DNA of 64,000 nt from Alphaproteobacteria bacterium (GTDB lineage: Bacteria > Pseudomonadota > Alphaproteobacteria > Caedimonadales > UBA9215): positions 178 through 64,177 of the forward strand of contig JAACSN010000006.1 in assembly GCA_009993885.1 (NCBI GenBank). The letters run 5' to 3'. Below are positions 36,390-45,543 of the stretch, piece by piece (position 1 is the first letter of the stretch; the number at the start of each line of letters is the position of its first letter). A program made the position numbers and the translations under genes. The notes under the pieces were generated by a model. That model saw nothing but the letters and a program-made list of their open reading frames with translations, did not search any database and was not told the origin of the DNA.

Positions 36390-38303
36390 ATGACATATAA
36401 CACTTATATTGTTGCCGTTTTTGCTCCTCTCTTAGGATTTCTAATTGTAGGCAGTGTCGGCAATTTAGCGGGAAAGCGTATCAGCGGTATTGTGAGCGTT
36501 GTCCTCATGGCTTTTTCGACCCTAAGCGCATGGCATATTTTTTTAGATGTGATTCGAGGGGAGCTTGTTTCTCATCTTGTGACACTTTGTCCTTGGATCC
36601 ATGTGGGTAATTTTAAAGTTGATTGGCAACTCTATTTTGATCCTTTAACCGCCACCATGGTGACGGTTGTGACAACTGTTTCTTTCCTCGTACATTTGTA
36701 TTCCCTCGGTTATATGAATCATGACAAGGCCGTGCCTCGTTTCATGGCTTATTTAAGTTTATTTACCTTTACTATGCTGATGTTAGTGACTTCCGGTAAC
36801 CTTATTCAGTTATTCTTTGGTTGGGAAGGGGTGGGGCTTGCGTCTTATTTGTTGATCGGGTTCTGGCATCATAAAGAGAGTGCCAATGCTGCTGCTATGA
36901 AGGCTTTCATTGTGAACCGTGTAGGAGACGTCGGTTTGGCACTGGGTATTGCGGCGCTCTATTTGACTTTTAAAACCGTGGATATCGGGACAATCCTATC
37001 TCAACTTGATACGTCGGTTTCCCTAACTTTTATGGTCTTTGGACATGAGTTTAATCGCCTTGAAGTTATCGGAATTTTGCTTTTTATCGGCGCTATGGGC
37101 AAATCAGCACAGCTGGGATTGCACACGTGGCTGCCCGATGCTATGGAAGGCCCTACACCTGTTTCTGCCTTGATCCATGCGGCAACCATGGTCACAGCCG
37201 GCGTATTTTTAGTAGCCAGGTTGTCCCCTTTGTACGAGTTAGCACCCTATGCAAGGTCTGTTATCATTGTGATTGGCGCGTCGACGGCGCTCTTTGCCGG
37301 TACCATTGCTTTGATGCAAAATGATATTAAAAGAGTTATTGCTTATTCTACTTGCAGTCAGTTGGGGTATATGTTCTTTGCAGCGGGGCTTTCAGCCTAT
37401 AATATTGCGATTTTTCACCTTGTTACCCATGCTTTTTTCAAAGCGCTATTGTTCCTTGGATCCGGTGCGGTAATTCATGCTTTATCGGACGAGCAGGATA
37501 TGCGTTGCATGGGCGGGATTTGGCGTGCCATTCCGGCGACCTATGCCATGATGTGGATTGGCAGTTTGGCTCTTGCCGGCATTCCTTTCTTCGCCGGTTT
37601 TTACTCTAAGGATGCTATTTTGACGGCTGCGTGGTTTGGGGAAGGTTTGCCGGCAAAATATGCTTATTTGCTTGGAATCGGGGCAGCATTCTTGACCGCT
37701 CTTTATTCTTGGAGACTGCTTATTATGACTTTTAACGGAAAAACCAGAGCCGATGAGAAAGTCCTCGGACATCTCCACGAGCCGGGGGCGACCATGTTGA
37801 TTCCTTTGCTTGTTTTATCCGTCGGTGCTGTTTTCGCAGGCTTTTTAGGCGAAGGGTTTTTCACCCAAGAGGCTTTCTGGAAAAGCGCGATCGCTTTTAG
37901 AGAATCCTCGACGGAACACGTTCCTTTGTTGATCCATTACCTTCCTTTAATTGCGGCTGTTATCGGTATTTGTCTCGCTTATTTCTTCTATTTTTATCGA
38001 ACAAATTTACCGGCGCTGGCGGCTGAGAAATTTAAAGCCATTTACCGATTTTTACTTAATAAGTGGTATGTTGACGAACTCTATCAATTTTGTTTTGTGG
38101 GACCGTCTCAAAAAATGGGCGCTTTTTTCTGGCAAAAGGGAGACGGCGACATCATTGACGGTTATGGCCCGAACGGCATTGCTGATAAAGTGATGAAAGC
38201 CTCGAATCGAGTGAGTCGAGCGCAAAGCGGCTATGTCTACCATTATGCTTTGTGTTTTCTGGTGGGCTTTGCCTTATTAGTTGCTTGGGTATTTTTCCGC
38301 TAG
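36390..38303 (+). CDS. nuoL: NADH-quinone oxidoreductase subunit L
   Basis: NuoL is the distal antiporter-like proton-pumping subunit of complex I. The 637-residue polytopic protein shows QLFFGWEGVGLASYLLIGFW near residue 138, the lysine-bearing GKSAQLGLHTWLPDAMEGPT near residue 237, and DIKRVIAYSTCSQLGYMF near residue 312. The C-terminal part includes a long lateral helix and a final membrane anchor. Confidence 0.97.
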   Translation: MTYNTYIVAVFAPLLGFLIVGSVGNLAGKRISGIVSVVLMAFSTLSAWHIFLDVIRGELVSHLVTLCPWIHVGNFKVDWQLYFDPLTATMVTVVTTVSFLVHLYSLGYMNHDKAVPRFMAYLSLFTFTMLMLVTSGNLIQLFFGWEGVGLASYLLIGFWHHKESANAAAMKAFIVNRVGDVGLALGIAALYLTFKTVDIGTILSQLDTSVSLTFMVFGHEFNRLEVIGILLFIGAMGKSAQLGLHTWLPDAMEGPTPVSALIHAATMVTAGVFLVARLSPLYELAPYARSVIIVIGASTALFAGTIALMQNDIKRVIAYSTCSQLGYMFFAAGLSAYNIAIFHLVTHAFFKALLFLGSGAVIHALSDEQDMRCMGGIWRAIPATYAMMWIGSLALAGIPFFAGFYSKDAILTAAWFGEGLPAKYAYLLGIGAAFLTALYSWRLLIMTFNGKTRADEKVLGHLHEPGATMLIPLLVLSVGAVFAGFLGEGFFTQEAFWKSAIAFRESSTEHVPLLIHYLPLIAAVIGICLAYFFYFYRTNLPALAAEKFKAIYRFLLNKWYVDELYQFCFVGPSQKMGAFFWQKGDGDIIDGYGPNGIADKVMKASNRVSRAQSGYVYHYALCFLVGFALLVAWVFFR

Positions 38304-38345
38304 GATTTTGTAGAAGCTTATAAGAATAAAAAGAGATACTAAATT

Positions 38346-39947
38346 ATGACAATTGTTCCGCTTCTTTCGATTATTATATTCCTTCCCCTTTTTGGGGTTG
38401 TATTTCTCTTGTTTATGCAGGGAAATGAAGAAACTCTTGCGCGCAATGCCCGTTCTGTCGGATTACTTACCTCTTTGGTTACTTTTTTTCTATCCCTTCT
38501 GCTGATTGCAAGTTTTGATACAAAAACCTCAGATTATCAATTTGTTGAAAAAGTGCGTTGGATTAGCGGTCTTAATTCTTACTATCATGTCGGTATTGAC
38601 GGTATTTCCTTATTGTTTGTAATCCTTTCAACCTTTTTGACACCCTTGGCGATCTTGGCGAGTCGAAAGTCTATTACGCGGCGTGTGCGGGATTATATGA
38701 TTGCTTTTTTGGTTCTTGAAACCATGATGATCGGTATGTTTTGTGCCCTTGATTTCATTCTTTTCTACCTTTTTTTCGAGGGGGTTTTAATCCCTATGTA
38801 CCTCATCATTGGTATTTGGGGCGGTCAGCGCCGTATTTATGCCTCCTTAAAATTCTTTTTATATACCTTTTTAGGGTCTGTTCTTATGTTGGTTGCCGTT
38901 GTGGCAATCTTTTTTCAAACGGGAGGAACAGGCATTGAAGAGGCAACGGCGTATCATTTTAGTCGTGATATGCAGATGTGGCTTTGGGTTGCGTTTTTTG
39001 TCTCCTTTGCCGTCAAAGTACCGATGTGGCCTGTTCATACTTGGTTGCCCGATGCCCACGTCGAAGCACCGACAGCGGGATCAGTTTTATTGGCCGGAGT
39101 GTTGCTTAAAATGGGAGGATACGGCTTTTTACGTTTCTCCCTGCCTATTTTTCCGGAGGCCTCCCATTACTTTGCACCTTTGATATTCGGTTTGAGCATC
39201 ATCGCTGTAATCTATACCTCTCTTGTGGCTCTTGTCCAAAAAGATATGAAAAAGTTGATCGCCTATTCGTCTATCGCGCACATGGGAATTGTGACCTTCG
39301 GCACTTTTACTTTCTTGCAAGAGGGGGTTCAAGGAGCTGTCTTTCAAATGATTAGTCACGGCCTTGTTTCTGCGGCTCTCTTTTTGTGCGTCGGGGTTGT
39401 TTATGATCGCTTACATACCAGAGAGATTGATCGTTATGGGGGTCTTGTGGAACGCATGCCTTATTATGCTTTTGGCTTTATGGTTTTTACTTTTGCTTCC
39501 GTTGGGTTGCCGGGAACAACGGGGTTTGTCGGTGAGATTTTGATTCTTATGGCGGCCTTTAAAATTAACGGTTTTTTGGCCTTGGGTCTTGCGACGGGGA
39601 TGGTGTTGGGAGCCGCCTATGCGTTGTGGCTGTATCGCCGAGTGATTTTCGGTGCTTTGAGCAAGGACGAGCTTAAAAAGATGACCGATTTAACGAAAAT
39701 TGAGAAGGGTGTTTTGATTCCTCTTGTTTCAGCTATAGTTATTTTTGGCGTTTACCCTCAACCCTTATTGGATATTACCGATAAAAGTGTGGTTCGGTTG
39801 CTGTCTTCTTATCAGCGAGGATTAACTTATGTTAAGGCTAAAGAAACGTCTGAAGCAAAGGAGCTTTTAAAGGTTTCTCTCTTCGAACAAAGCCTTAAAA
39901 AGCACAAAGAGCCTATTGGAGCGGCTCCTAAAAAGGATACGATTTAA
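38346..39947 (+). CDS. nuoM: NADH-quinone oxidoreductase subunit M
   Basis: NuoM is the second antiporter-like proton-pumping subunit. The 533-residue protein has [20 protein letters not shown] near residue 80, [19 protein letters not shown] near residue 144 with the key glutamate, [20 protein letters not shown] near residue 220, and [13 protein letters not shown] near residue 302. The C-terminal tail of about 50 residues is charged. Its stop shares a base with the nuoN ATG. Confidence 0.97.
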   Translation: MTIVPLLSIIIFLPLFGVVFLLFMQGNEETLARNARSVGLLTSLVTFFLSLLLIASFDTKTSDYQFVEKVRWISGLNSYYHVGIDGISLLFVILSTFLTPLAILASRKSITRRVRDYMIAFLVLETMMIGMFCALDFILFYLFFEGVLIPMYLIIGIWGGQRRIYASLKFFLYTFLGSVLMLVAVVAIFFQTGGTGIEEATAYHFSRDMQMWLWVAFFVSFAVKVPMWPVHTWLPDAHVEAPTAGSVLLAGVLLKMGGYGFLRFSLPIFPEASHYFAPLIFGLSIIAVIYTSLVALVQKDMKKLIAYSSIAHMGIVTFGTFTFLQEGVQGAVFQMISHGLVSAALFLCVGVVYDRLHTREIDRYGGLVERMPYYAFGFMVFTFASVGLPGTTGFVGEILILMAAFKINGFLALGLATGMVLGAAYALWLYRRVIFGALSKDELKKMTDLTKIEKGVLIPLVSAIVIFGVYPQPLLDITDKSVVRLLSSYQRGLTYVKAKETSEAKELLKVSLFEQSLKKHKEPIGAAPKKDTI

Positions 39948-41398
39948 TGACGCCTAATTTACTTCCCGAATTTATCCATGGCATGCCCGAGGTTTTCTTG
40001 ATTATGTGGGCTCTTGTGGTTTTAATGGTCGGCGTTTTTCAAAAACGAAGCGAACGAGAAGGGGTCTATTATATCACTTTTGTGGGCATCGGTTTGGCGC
40101 TCTTTATGCTTTATTCGTCCTTTGGAAATTATGCCTATTCTTTCAATGAGATGTTTAAAGTAACGCCGTTTACACAGCTCATGAAGGGTGTCGTTCTACT
40201 CGCTGTCGGTGCCGTTTTTTATATGACGTTCAAACATTTTCCACGGGAGCAAATGAACCGTTTTGAATATCCTGTTTTAGTTTTGATTTCTACTGTTGGA
40301 ATGATGATTATGATTTCGGCCAATGATTTGATTTCGGCCTTTTTGGGCATTGAAATGCAGAGCCTGTGCCTTTACATCATGGTTTCTATTGCAAGGGATC
40401 GCCCTGCATCCGGCGAAGCCGGTATAAAGTATTTTGTATTGGGAGCCTTGGCAACGGCTTTTTTCCTCTTTGGATCCGGGTATCTTTACGGCTTTACAGG
40501 CACAACGGAATTTAACGGTATGGCGGCGGTTTTGGCGAATACATCCGAACTACCCGTACCTGTCGGGATTGCCTTTATGATGATTTTGGTTGCCGTTGGA
40601 TTTAAAGTATCTTTAGCACCCTTTCATATGTGGACGCCTGATGTTTACGAAGGCGCACCGACCCCTGTTACGGCTTTTCTAGCCGCAGCACCTAAGATTG
40701 CCGGCTTTGTTTTGTTGCTAAATTTTGTTGCAACTGTTTTTGCTTCACAGGCTTCTTTATGGACGCCGGTTCTCTCGGCACTTGCTATTCTTAGTATTCT
40801 TGTAGGGGCTTTTGCCGCTCTGTTTCAGCGGAAACTTAAGCGCATATTGGCGTATAGTTCTATTTCTCATATGGGTTTTGCTTTATTAGGCTTTTTAAGC
40901 CTAAATGCTCAAGGGTTTGAGAATATTTTTAATTACCTTATTATTTACGTCATCATGACTATTGGCGCTTTTGCAGCGCTCTTGACTTTGCGAAAACGCG
41001 GTCAGTTACTTGAAAACATTGAGGACTTAACAGGGCTTTCAAAGGATGCCCCTTTGATTGCTCTTTGCATGACCGTCCTTTTGTTTTCTTTGGCAGGTGT
41101 TCCCCCGTTTGCCGGTTTTTTTGCAAAACTTTTTGTGATTCAAAACGCTGTTAGCGGCAATCATTACCTTGCTGTGATATTAGCCGTATTAGGGAGTGTT
41201 GTTTCTGCCGGTTATTATTTAAGGGTTATTAAAGCTATGTATTTTGATGAGCCTGTTGGGGGTGAGCATACGATGGCCGTTGATAAAACCGTACCGATAC
41301 AAACAAAGTTAGTCCTTGTGCTCTCAACCTTCTTGGTCACTTTTTATGTGATAATGCCACATTTGTTTACCCTTGAAATTGGAGTTTATCTACGTTAA
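39947..41398 (+). CDS. nuoN: NADH-quinone oxidoreductase subunit N
   Basis: NuoN is the third antiporter-like subunit of complex I. The 483-residue protein has about 14 helices and motifs SAFLGIEMQSLCLYIMV near residue 128, KVSLAPFHMWTPDVYEGAPT near residue 221, and RILAYSSISHMGFALLG near residue 301. birA starts immediately after its stop codon. Confidence 0.97.
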   Translation: MTPNLLPEFIHGMPEVFLIMWALVVLMVGVFQKRSEREGVYYITFVGIGLALFMLYSSFGNYAYSFNEMFKVTPFTQLMKGVVLLAVGAVFYMTFKHFPREQMNRFEYPVLVLISTVGMMIMISANDLISAFLGIEMQSLCLYIMVSIARDRPASGEAGIKYFVLGALATAFFLFGSGYLYGFTGTTEFNGMAAVLANTSELPVPVGIAFMMILVAVGFKVSLAPFHMWTPDVYEGAPTPVTAFLAAAPKIAGFVLLLNFVATVFASQASLWTPVLSALAILSILVGAFAALFQRKLKRILAYSSISHMGFALLGFLSLNAQGFENIFNYLIIYVIMTIGAFAALLTLRKRGQLLENIEDLTGLSKDAPLIALCMTVLLFSLAGVPPFAGFFAKLFVIQNAVSGNHYLAVILAVLGSVVSAGYYLRVIKAMYFDEPVGGEHTMAVDKTVPIQTKLVLVLSTFLVTFYVIMPHLFTLEIGVYLR

Positions 41399-42139
41399 AT
41401 GATTTGGAAAATTCGCCGCTTTGATTCTGTTTCTTCAACTATGGACGTGGCAAAGGAGCTCTTGGGTCGGGAGTCTTCGGAAAGATATGTTGTGTTTGCA
41501 AAGCAACAAGAGAAGGGCCGGGGACGTCAGCAACGGTTTTGGTCTTCACCTCTCGGGAATTTTTATGCCACGTTTGTTATTTCTGTGGATGATCTTTCAA
41601 ATGCGCCCCTTTTTTCTTATGTAACGGCTCTTGCCCTTTATGGTGCCGTTGAACAGTTAACAAAATCCTATCCTTCTTTAACGTTAAAGTGGCCCAATGA
41701 CCTTTTGTTAGATTCAAAAAAAATAGGCGGAATTCTTCTTGAAGTTGAGGCAACGTCAAAGGGCTTAAAGCTCCTGATCGGTGTGGGCGTCAATTTAAAA
41801 AGCCATCCCGTTGACACACCCTATGGAGCAACCGACTTATCCGTTTATGATTTTGATATCAAACCCGAAGATCTCCTTAAAAAACTTTGCGTATCTTTTG
41901 ATCATTGGCGCAGAACACTTGAAGACGAGGGTTTTTCTCCCTTACGAAAAGAGTGGTTAAGGCGTCGAGATCCGGCTCATGATCGTCTTACGTTGAAAGG
42001 GTATGAGCATGGGGCGGAAAATTCTATTAAAGGGTGTTTTTACGACCTTGATGAAAAGGGTTATCTTGTCTTGACTTGCAAAGAGGAAGGGCAAGAGGTT
42101 CTTAGAAAATTTAGCGCCGGAGATGTTTTCTTTTCCTGA
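41399..42139 (+). CDS. birA: Biotin--[acetyl-CoA carboxylase] ligase BirA
   Basis: BirA attaches biotin to carboxylase carrier proteins through biotinyl-AMP. The 246-residue enzyme has the biotin-binding loop KGRGRQQRFWSSPLGNFYAT near residue 39, KWPNDLLLDSKKIGGILLE near residue 97, and a C-terminal SH3-like domain. There is no N-terminal helix-turn-helix, so it is a ligase only, not a biotin repressor. Its place directly after nuoN is common in alphaproteobacteria. Confidence 0.94.
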   Translation: MIWKIRRFDSVSSTMDVAKELLGRESSERYVVFAKQQEKGRGRQQRFWSSPLGNFYATFVISVDDLSNAPLFSYVTALALYGAVEQLTKSYPSLTLKWPNDLLLDSKKIGGILLEVEATSKGLKLLIGVGVNLKSHPVDTPYGATDLSVYDFDIKPEDLLKKLCVSFDHWRRTLEDEGFSPLRKEWLRRRDPAHDRLTLKGYEHGAENSIKGCFYDLDEKGYLVLTCKEEGQEVLRKFSAGDVFFS

Positions 42140-42201
42140 TTTTTAAAGCCTGTTGTAGACTGTAGCCAAATAATAAAAACACCTAAGGGAGAGATCATAA
42201 A

Positions 42202-43641
42202 ATGTCCACAGAAGTTACACTGATTTATGGTGACGGTATCGGCAGAGAAGTTGTCGGTGCAACGAAAAAAATCATTGATGCTACGGGTGTGAAAATCGAT
42301 TGGGACGTGTGTGAAGCCGGAGCTGAAGTCTTTAAACGCGGTATTGCCTCCGGTGTGCCTGAAGAAACCCTTGAATCCATTAAACGAACGCGCCTCCTTC
42401 TTAAGGGGCCTCTGGAAACACCTGTCGGGTACGGTGAGAAAAGTGCCAATGTGACATTGCGTAAACTCTTTGAAACTTATGCTAACGTGCGCCCTGTTCG
42501 AGAATTCCCGGGCATTGATACGCCTTACAGGGGGCGTCATATCGATATTATGATTGTGCGAGAAAATGTTGAGGATCTTTACGCGGGGATCGAGCATATG
42601 CAAACGCCCGGTGTGGCACAAACCCTCAAGCTGATTACTCGAAAAGGGTGTGAAAAAATCTGTACTTTTGCCTTTGAACTGGCTCTGGCTGAAGGGCGTA
42701 AAACCGTTCATTGTGCGACAAAAGCGAACATTATGAAATTCTCTGAAGGAATGATGAAACGCGCCTTTGAAGATATTGCAAAAAAATACCCGGCCATTGA
42801 AGCAAAGCATATTATCGTGGATAATTGCGCCCATCAGTTGGTTAGAACACCGGAAGAATTTGATGTCATCGTCACGACCAATATGAACGGCGACATTTTA
42901 AGTGATCTTGGCTCCGGTCTTGTGGGCGGCCTTGGTTTCGCCCCCGGAGCTAACCTTGGAACCGGCATTGCTATGTTTGAAGCTGTGCATGGGTCGGCAC
43001 CTCTTTTTGCGGGCAAAAATGTGATCAATCCCATTGCCGTATTGCTTTCCGGGGTGATGATGTTGCGCCATATCGGAGAGTTTGATGCGGCCTATACCAT
43101 TGAACAAGCTGTATTAGCAACCCTTGAAGACGGTATTTATACCCAAGATGTGCGCAAAGACGAGGGGGCAGTGTCGACGACTGATTTCACCGATGCCATT
43201 ATTGAGCGCTTTGGCCGCACGTCCTCTGCTTGGCCCAAGCGCGATTACAAGCCCATTAACATGCCCAACCTTTCCGATGAACGGGTTTATGTAAAAACAA
43301 AAACGCGCAAAACCGTCGGTCTGGATATATTTCTTGATACGACTCAAGAGGTTAATGCCTTGGGAGAGGCTCTTGAAGGACTTATTGCGGGCATGCCTTT
43401 GAGTCTTAAAATGATTGATTCACGGGGCGTGAAAATTTTCCCGAGTGTCGGCGGGCTTTTACCGGATATGGTTGATCATTGCCGAGCGCGTTTTCTTATG
43501 AAGGGGGACGGCGAAATGGATCTTGAGCTTACCCTTAAACTCCTTAAGATCATTGGGGAAAACTATAGCTGGATGCATACGGAACGCTTGAACGTCTTTG
43601 ACGGAGAAGACGGATTCACAAAAGCGCAGGGTGAGGATTAG
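42202..43641 (+). CDS. icd: Isocitrate dehydrogenase, long Rickettsia/Thermus type
   Basis: Isocitrate dehydrogenase oxidises isocitrate to 2-oxoglutarate in the TCA cycle. The 479-residue protein shows IYGDGIGREVVGATKKI near residue 8, the substrate-loop region GYGEKSANVTLRKLFE near residue 75, RENVEDLYAGIE near residue 119, and the metal-binding NMNGDILSDLGSGLVGG near residue 230. An additional C-terminal domain of about 140 residues distinguishes this long form from the E. coli enzyme. NADP preference is assumed from relatives. GGGAG lies before the ATG. Confidence 0.93.
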   Translation: MSTEVTLIYGDGIGREVVGATKKIIDATGVKIDWDVCEAGAEVFKRGIASGVPEETLESIKRTRLLLKGPLETPVGYGEKSANVTLRKLFETYANVRPVREFPGIDTPYRGRHIDIMIVRENVEDLYAGIEHMQTPGVAQTLKLITRKGCEKICTFAFELALAEGRKTVHCATKANIMKFSEGMMKRAFEDIAKKYPAIEAKHIIVDNCAHQLVRTPEEFDVIVTTNMNGDILSDLGSGLVGGLGFAPGANLGTGIAMFEAVHGSAPLFAGKNVINPIAVLLSGVMMLRHIGEFDAAYTIEQAVLATLEDGIYTQDVRKDEGAVSTTDFTDAIIERFGRTSSAWPKRDYKPINMPNLSDERVYVKTKTRKTVGLDIFLDTTQEVNALGEALEGLIAGMPLSLKMIDSRGVKIFPSVGGLLPDMVDHCRARFLMKGDGEMDLELTLKLLKIIGENYSWMHTERLNVFDGEDGFTKAQGED

Positions 43642-43661
43642 CCCGAGACGCCCCTCGGTAG

Positions 43662-43700
43662 ATTTTATATAAAACATATGATATGTATTTTATATAAAAT
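43662..43700. repeat. AT-only imperfect inverted repeat
   Basis: Two arms of about 19 bases (43662-43680 and 43681-43700), each containing the palindrome TTTTATATAAAA, pair with one bulged base. It lies between the icd stop and the mazG-like start, so it could be an operator, a promoter element or a weak transcript end. Nothing else in the window resembles it. Confidence 0.5.
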
Positions 43701-43719
43701 AAATTGAACGGGTGTTTTG

Positions 43720-44100
43720 ATGACAATTAAGCCGAGCGTAGAAAAGCTATCTGAAATGAATCGTTTTGGCCTTGACTGGGATCATTGTGAAAGACCCTTT
43801 GCTAAGGTTTCCGAAGAGCTTCAAGAGGTTAAAGAAGCTGTTTTAGAAAATGATCCCAACCACCTTAAGGAAGAATTAGGAGATCTTATTCTTGCTTCTA
43901 TTGATCTGACTCGTTATTTGGGTTTTGACCCGGAGGAAGCTTTGGCGATTTCTCTCAAGAAATTGGGAGAACGATTTGAGCATTACAAAAAGTTTGTGGG
44001 AGATCGGAACCTAAACCCTCAAGAAATGAGTTTTGAAGAACGTATAGGAATTTGGAAAGAATCTAAAAAAATGCATCTTGATAAGATTACGTCGGCGTAA
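43720..44100 (+). CDS. MazG-like nucleotide pyrophosphohydrolase
   Basis: The 126-residue protein matches the all-alpha NTP pyrophosphatase family, specifically the C-terminal half of full MazG: MNRFGLDWDH, then KVSEELQEVKEAV and EELGDLILASIDLTRYLG, with the EExxE and ExxD metal motifs present. Enzymes of this family degrade noncanonical NTPs. Full-length MazG has two such domains; this is a single-domain stand-alone form, either a specialised enzyme or a shortened descendant. ATG at 43720 is chosen over the TTG one codon upstream. Confidence 0.8.
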   Translation: MTIKPSVEKLSEMNRFGLDWDHCERPFAKVSEELQEVKEAVLENDPNHLKEELGDLILASIDLTRYLGFDPEEALAISLKKLGERFEHYKKFVGDRNLNPQEMSFEERIGIWKESKKMHLDKITSA

Positions 44101-44136
44101 AATTCGGAATGCATTCCTTGTGTTGATGAGCCTTTT

Positions 44137-44784
44137 CTAGGAATGTTCTAACGGATAGGGACATAAGTGTCGTACGGGGCATTGGTTGCACAAGGGCTTT
44201 TTGGCCTTACACACGTAACGTCCGTGAAGGATAAGTAAGTGGTGGGCATCGTGAATATGTTCTTTTGGAATAATTTTCTCATAGGCTTTCTCAACCTCTA
44301 GGGGGGTTTTTCCGGGGGCAATGCCAATACGATTGCCGAGGCGAAAAAGGTGGGTGTCCACAGCGATAGTCGGATGCCCGAAGGCAACGTTTAAAATAAC
44401 GTTGGCGGTTTTTCGACCGACTCCGGGTAGCGCCTCAAGAGCCTCTCTGTCATCGGGCACTTCCCCCCCGTGAAAATCCAGCAAAAGGCGGGCAGCCTTA
44501 AGAATGTTCTTGGCTTTTGTATTATAAAGGCCGATGGTTTTAATGTGCTGTTTAAGGCCGTCTTCCCCAAGGTCGAGCATTTGAGCCGGCGTCGTTACAA
44601 TTTTAAAAAGCTCTTTGGTGGCTTTGTTAACCCCGATATCCGTTGATTGAGCAGACAAGGCAACGGCCACTAAAAGGGTATAGTGATTCACGGAGTTTAG
44701 CTCTGTTTGAGGATCGGGGTTAGCCTTTGCAAGGAGGTCAAAAAATTCTTTTACTTTTACCGGGTCTTCTTTGAAAGTTTTCAT
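44137..44784 (-). CDS. nth: Endonuclease III (DNA glycosylase/AP lyase)
   Basis: Nth removes oxidised pyrimidines from DNA and nicks the resulting abasic site. The 215-residue protein has the helix-hairpin-helix with catalytic lysine (LPGVGRKTANVIL near residue 116), the catalytic aspartate in TIAVDTHLFRLGNR near residue 140, and the [4Fe-4S] cysteines in CKAKKPLCNQCPVRHLC. It follows the glutaredoxin gene on the minus strand after 28 bases, likely one transcript. Confidence 0.95.
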   Translation of the reverse strand: MKTFKEDPVKVKEFFDLLAKANPDPQTELNSVNHYTLLVAVALSAQSTDIGVNKATKELFKIVTTPAQMLDLGEDGLKQHIKTIGLYNTKAKNILKAARLLLDFHGGEVPDDREALEALPGVGRKTANVILNVAFGHPTIAVDTHLFRLGNRIGIAPGKTPLEVEKAYEKIIPKEHIHDAHHLLILHGRYVCKAKKPLCNQCPVRHLCPYPLEHS

Positions 44785-44812
44785 GGTGTTTATATTGTCG
44801 ATTTACGTTTAC

Positions 44813-45211
44813 TTATTTGTTAAATCTTACATTTTGACCTGCTAACATTAAGTCCAATAGCCCTTTTTGTTCCAGCATATTAAGTTCGGCCCAACCGCCA
44901 ATATGTTTGTGATTAATAAAAATTTGAGGAATGGAGCGTGAGCCGTTTGTGCGCTCGCTCATTTCTCGGGCATTCTTACCGATATTAACGTCTCTAACCT
45001 CAAATTGTATGCCCTTTTTTTCCATAAAGTCTTTAGCCATGAGGCAATAACGACAGCTATTGCTTGAATAAATCACCACACTTACTTTTTGTTTTACCCG
45101 CTGAACAAGCGCCGGAGATCCGTCTTGTGGGGGAGTTTGTGTTTTAAACAGGTAGTAACCGAAAAAGCCGATAAGCCCCAATAGGATGATAATCGTGATA
45201 TTTTTGCCCAT
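44813..45211 (-). CDS. Membrane-anchored glutaredoxin
   Basis: The 132-residue protein has an N-terminal hydrophobic helix (about residues 5-22, IIILLGLIGFFGYYLF), a short linker, and a glutaredoxin fold with active site CRYC near residue 53, the SRSIPQIFINHKHIGG motif with cis-proline near residue 93, and a C-terminal helix. Most glutaredoxins are soluble and cytoplasmic; the N-terminal anchor suggests an uncleaved membrane tether, probably placing the domain in the periplasm. It precedes nth. Confidence 0.88.
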   Translation of the reverse strand: MGKNITIIILLGLIGFFGYYLFKTQTPPQDGSPALVQRVKQKVSVVIYSSNSCRYCLMAKDFMEKKGIQFEVRDVNIGKNAREMSERTNGSRSIPQIFINHKHIGGWAELNMLEQKGLLDLMLAGQNVRFNK

Positions 45212-45217
45212 GATATT

Positions 45218-45436
45218 TTAGTCCTCTCTTAAATAAATTTGGCGTCCTTTTTCATCGCCTGCGGGATAGGCTTCTTTTTCAAGGAGCCATGTAAAATGTC
45301 CTGCCGGTTCTTCGACTTCAATGTGTAAATTCACGGCAACACTTTTTGAATCGGTACAAGTTTCCCGGCCACGGGTGTCAAAAGCTATCCCGGTCGTTCG
45401 TGAAGATGCTACTTTATAAGGCCGTTTTTTCTTATT
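45218..45436 (-). pseudogene. Coding-like frame lacking a start, upstream of glutaredoxin
   Basis: A 72-codon frame is open from 45436 down to a TAA at 45218-45220, only 6 bases before the glutaredoxin ATG. The peptide includes RTTGIAFDTRGRETCT and HFTWLLEKEAYPAGDEKGRQ, which looks protein-like, yet there is no ATG, GTG or TTG near its upstream end and a TAG (45437-45439) bounds it. A neighbouring frame with ATG at 45477-45479 encodes MDWKHSCFKKRPLLE and would join it through a +1 shift at 45434-45437. Family not recognised; frameshifted gene, sequencing error or chance. Confidence 0.4.
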
Positions 45437-45543
45437 CTAGGAGAGGTCTTTTTTTAAAGCAAGAGTGTTTCCAATCCATGGACAGCTTTCAAACTAAAGG
45501 TTATACTTCAGGAATTATGATAAACAATAAAAAGGCTTTCTGA

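Noticed and set aside
43643-43658. CCGAG/CTCGG hairpin after icd
   Set aside because: A 5-bp stem without a T-tract is too weak to call a terminator.
45346-45543. 65-codon + frame directly before the tricorn gene
   Set aside because: No ribosome site and no family resemblance; it overlaps the minus-strand coding-like frame, which has a better-looking sequence.
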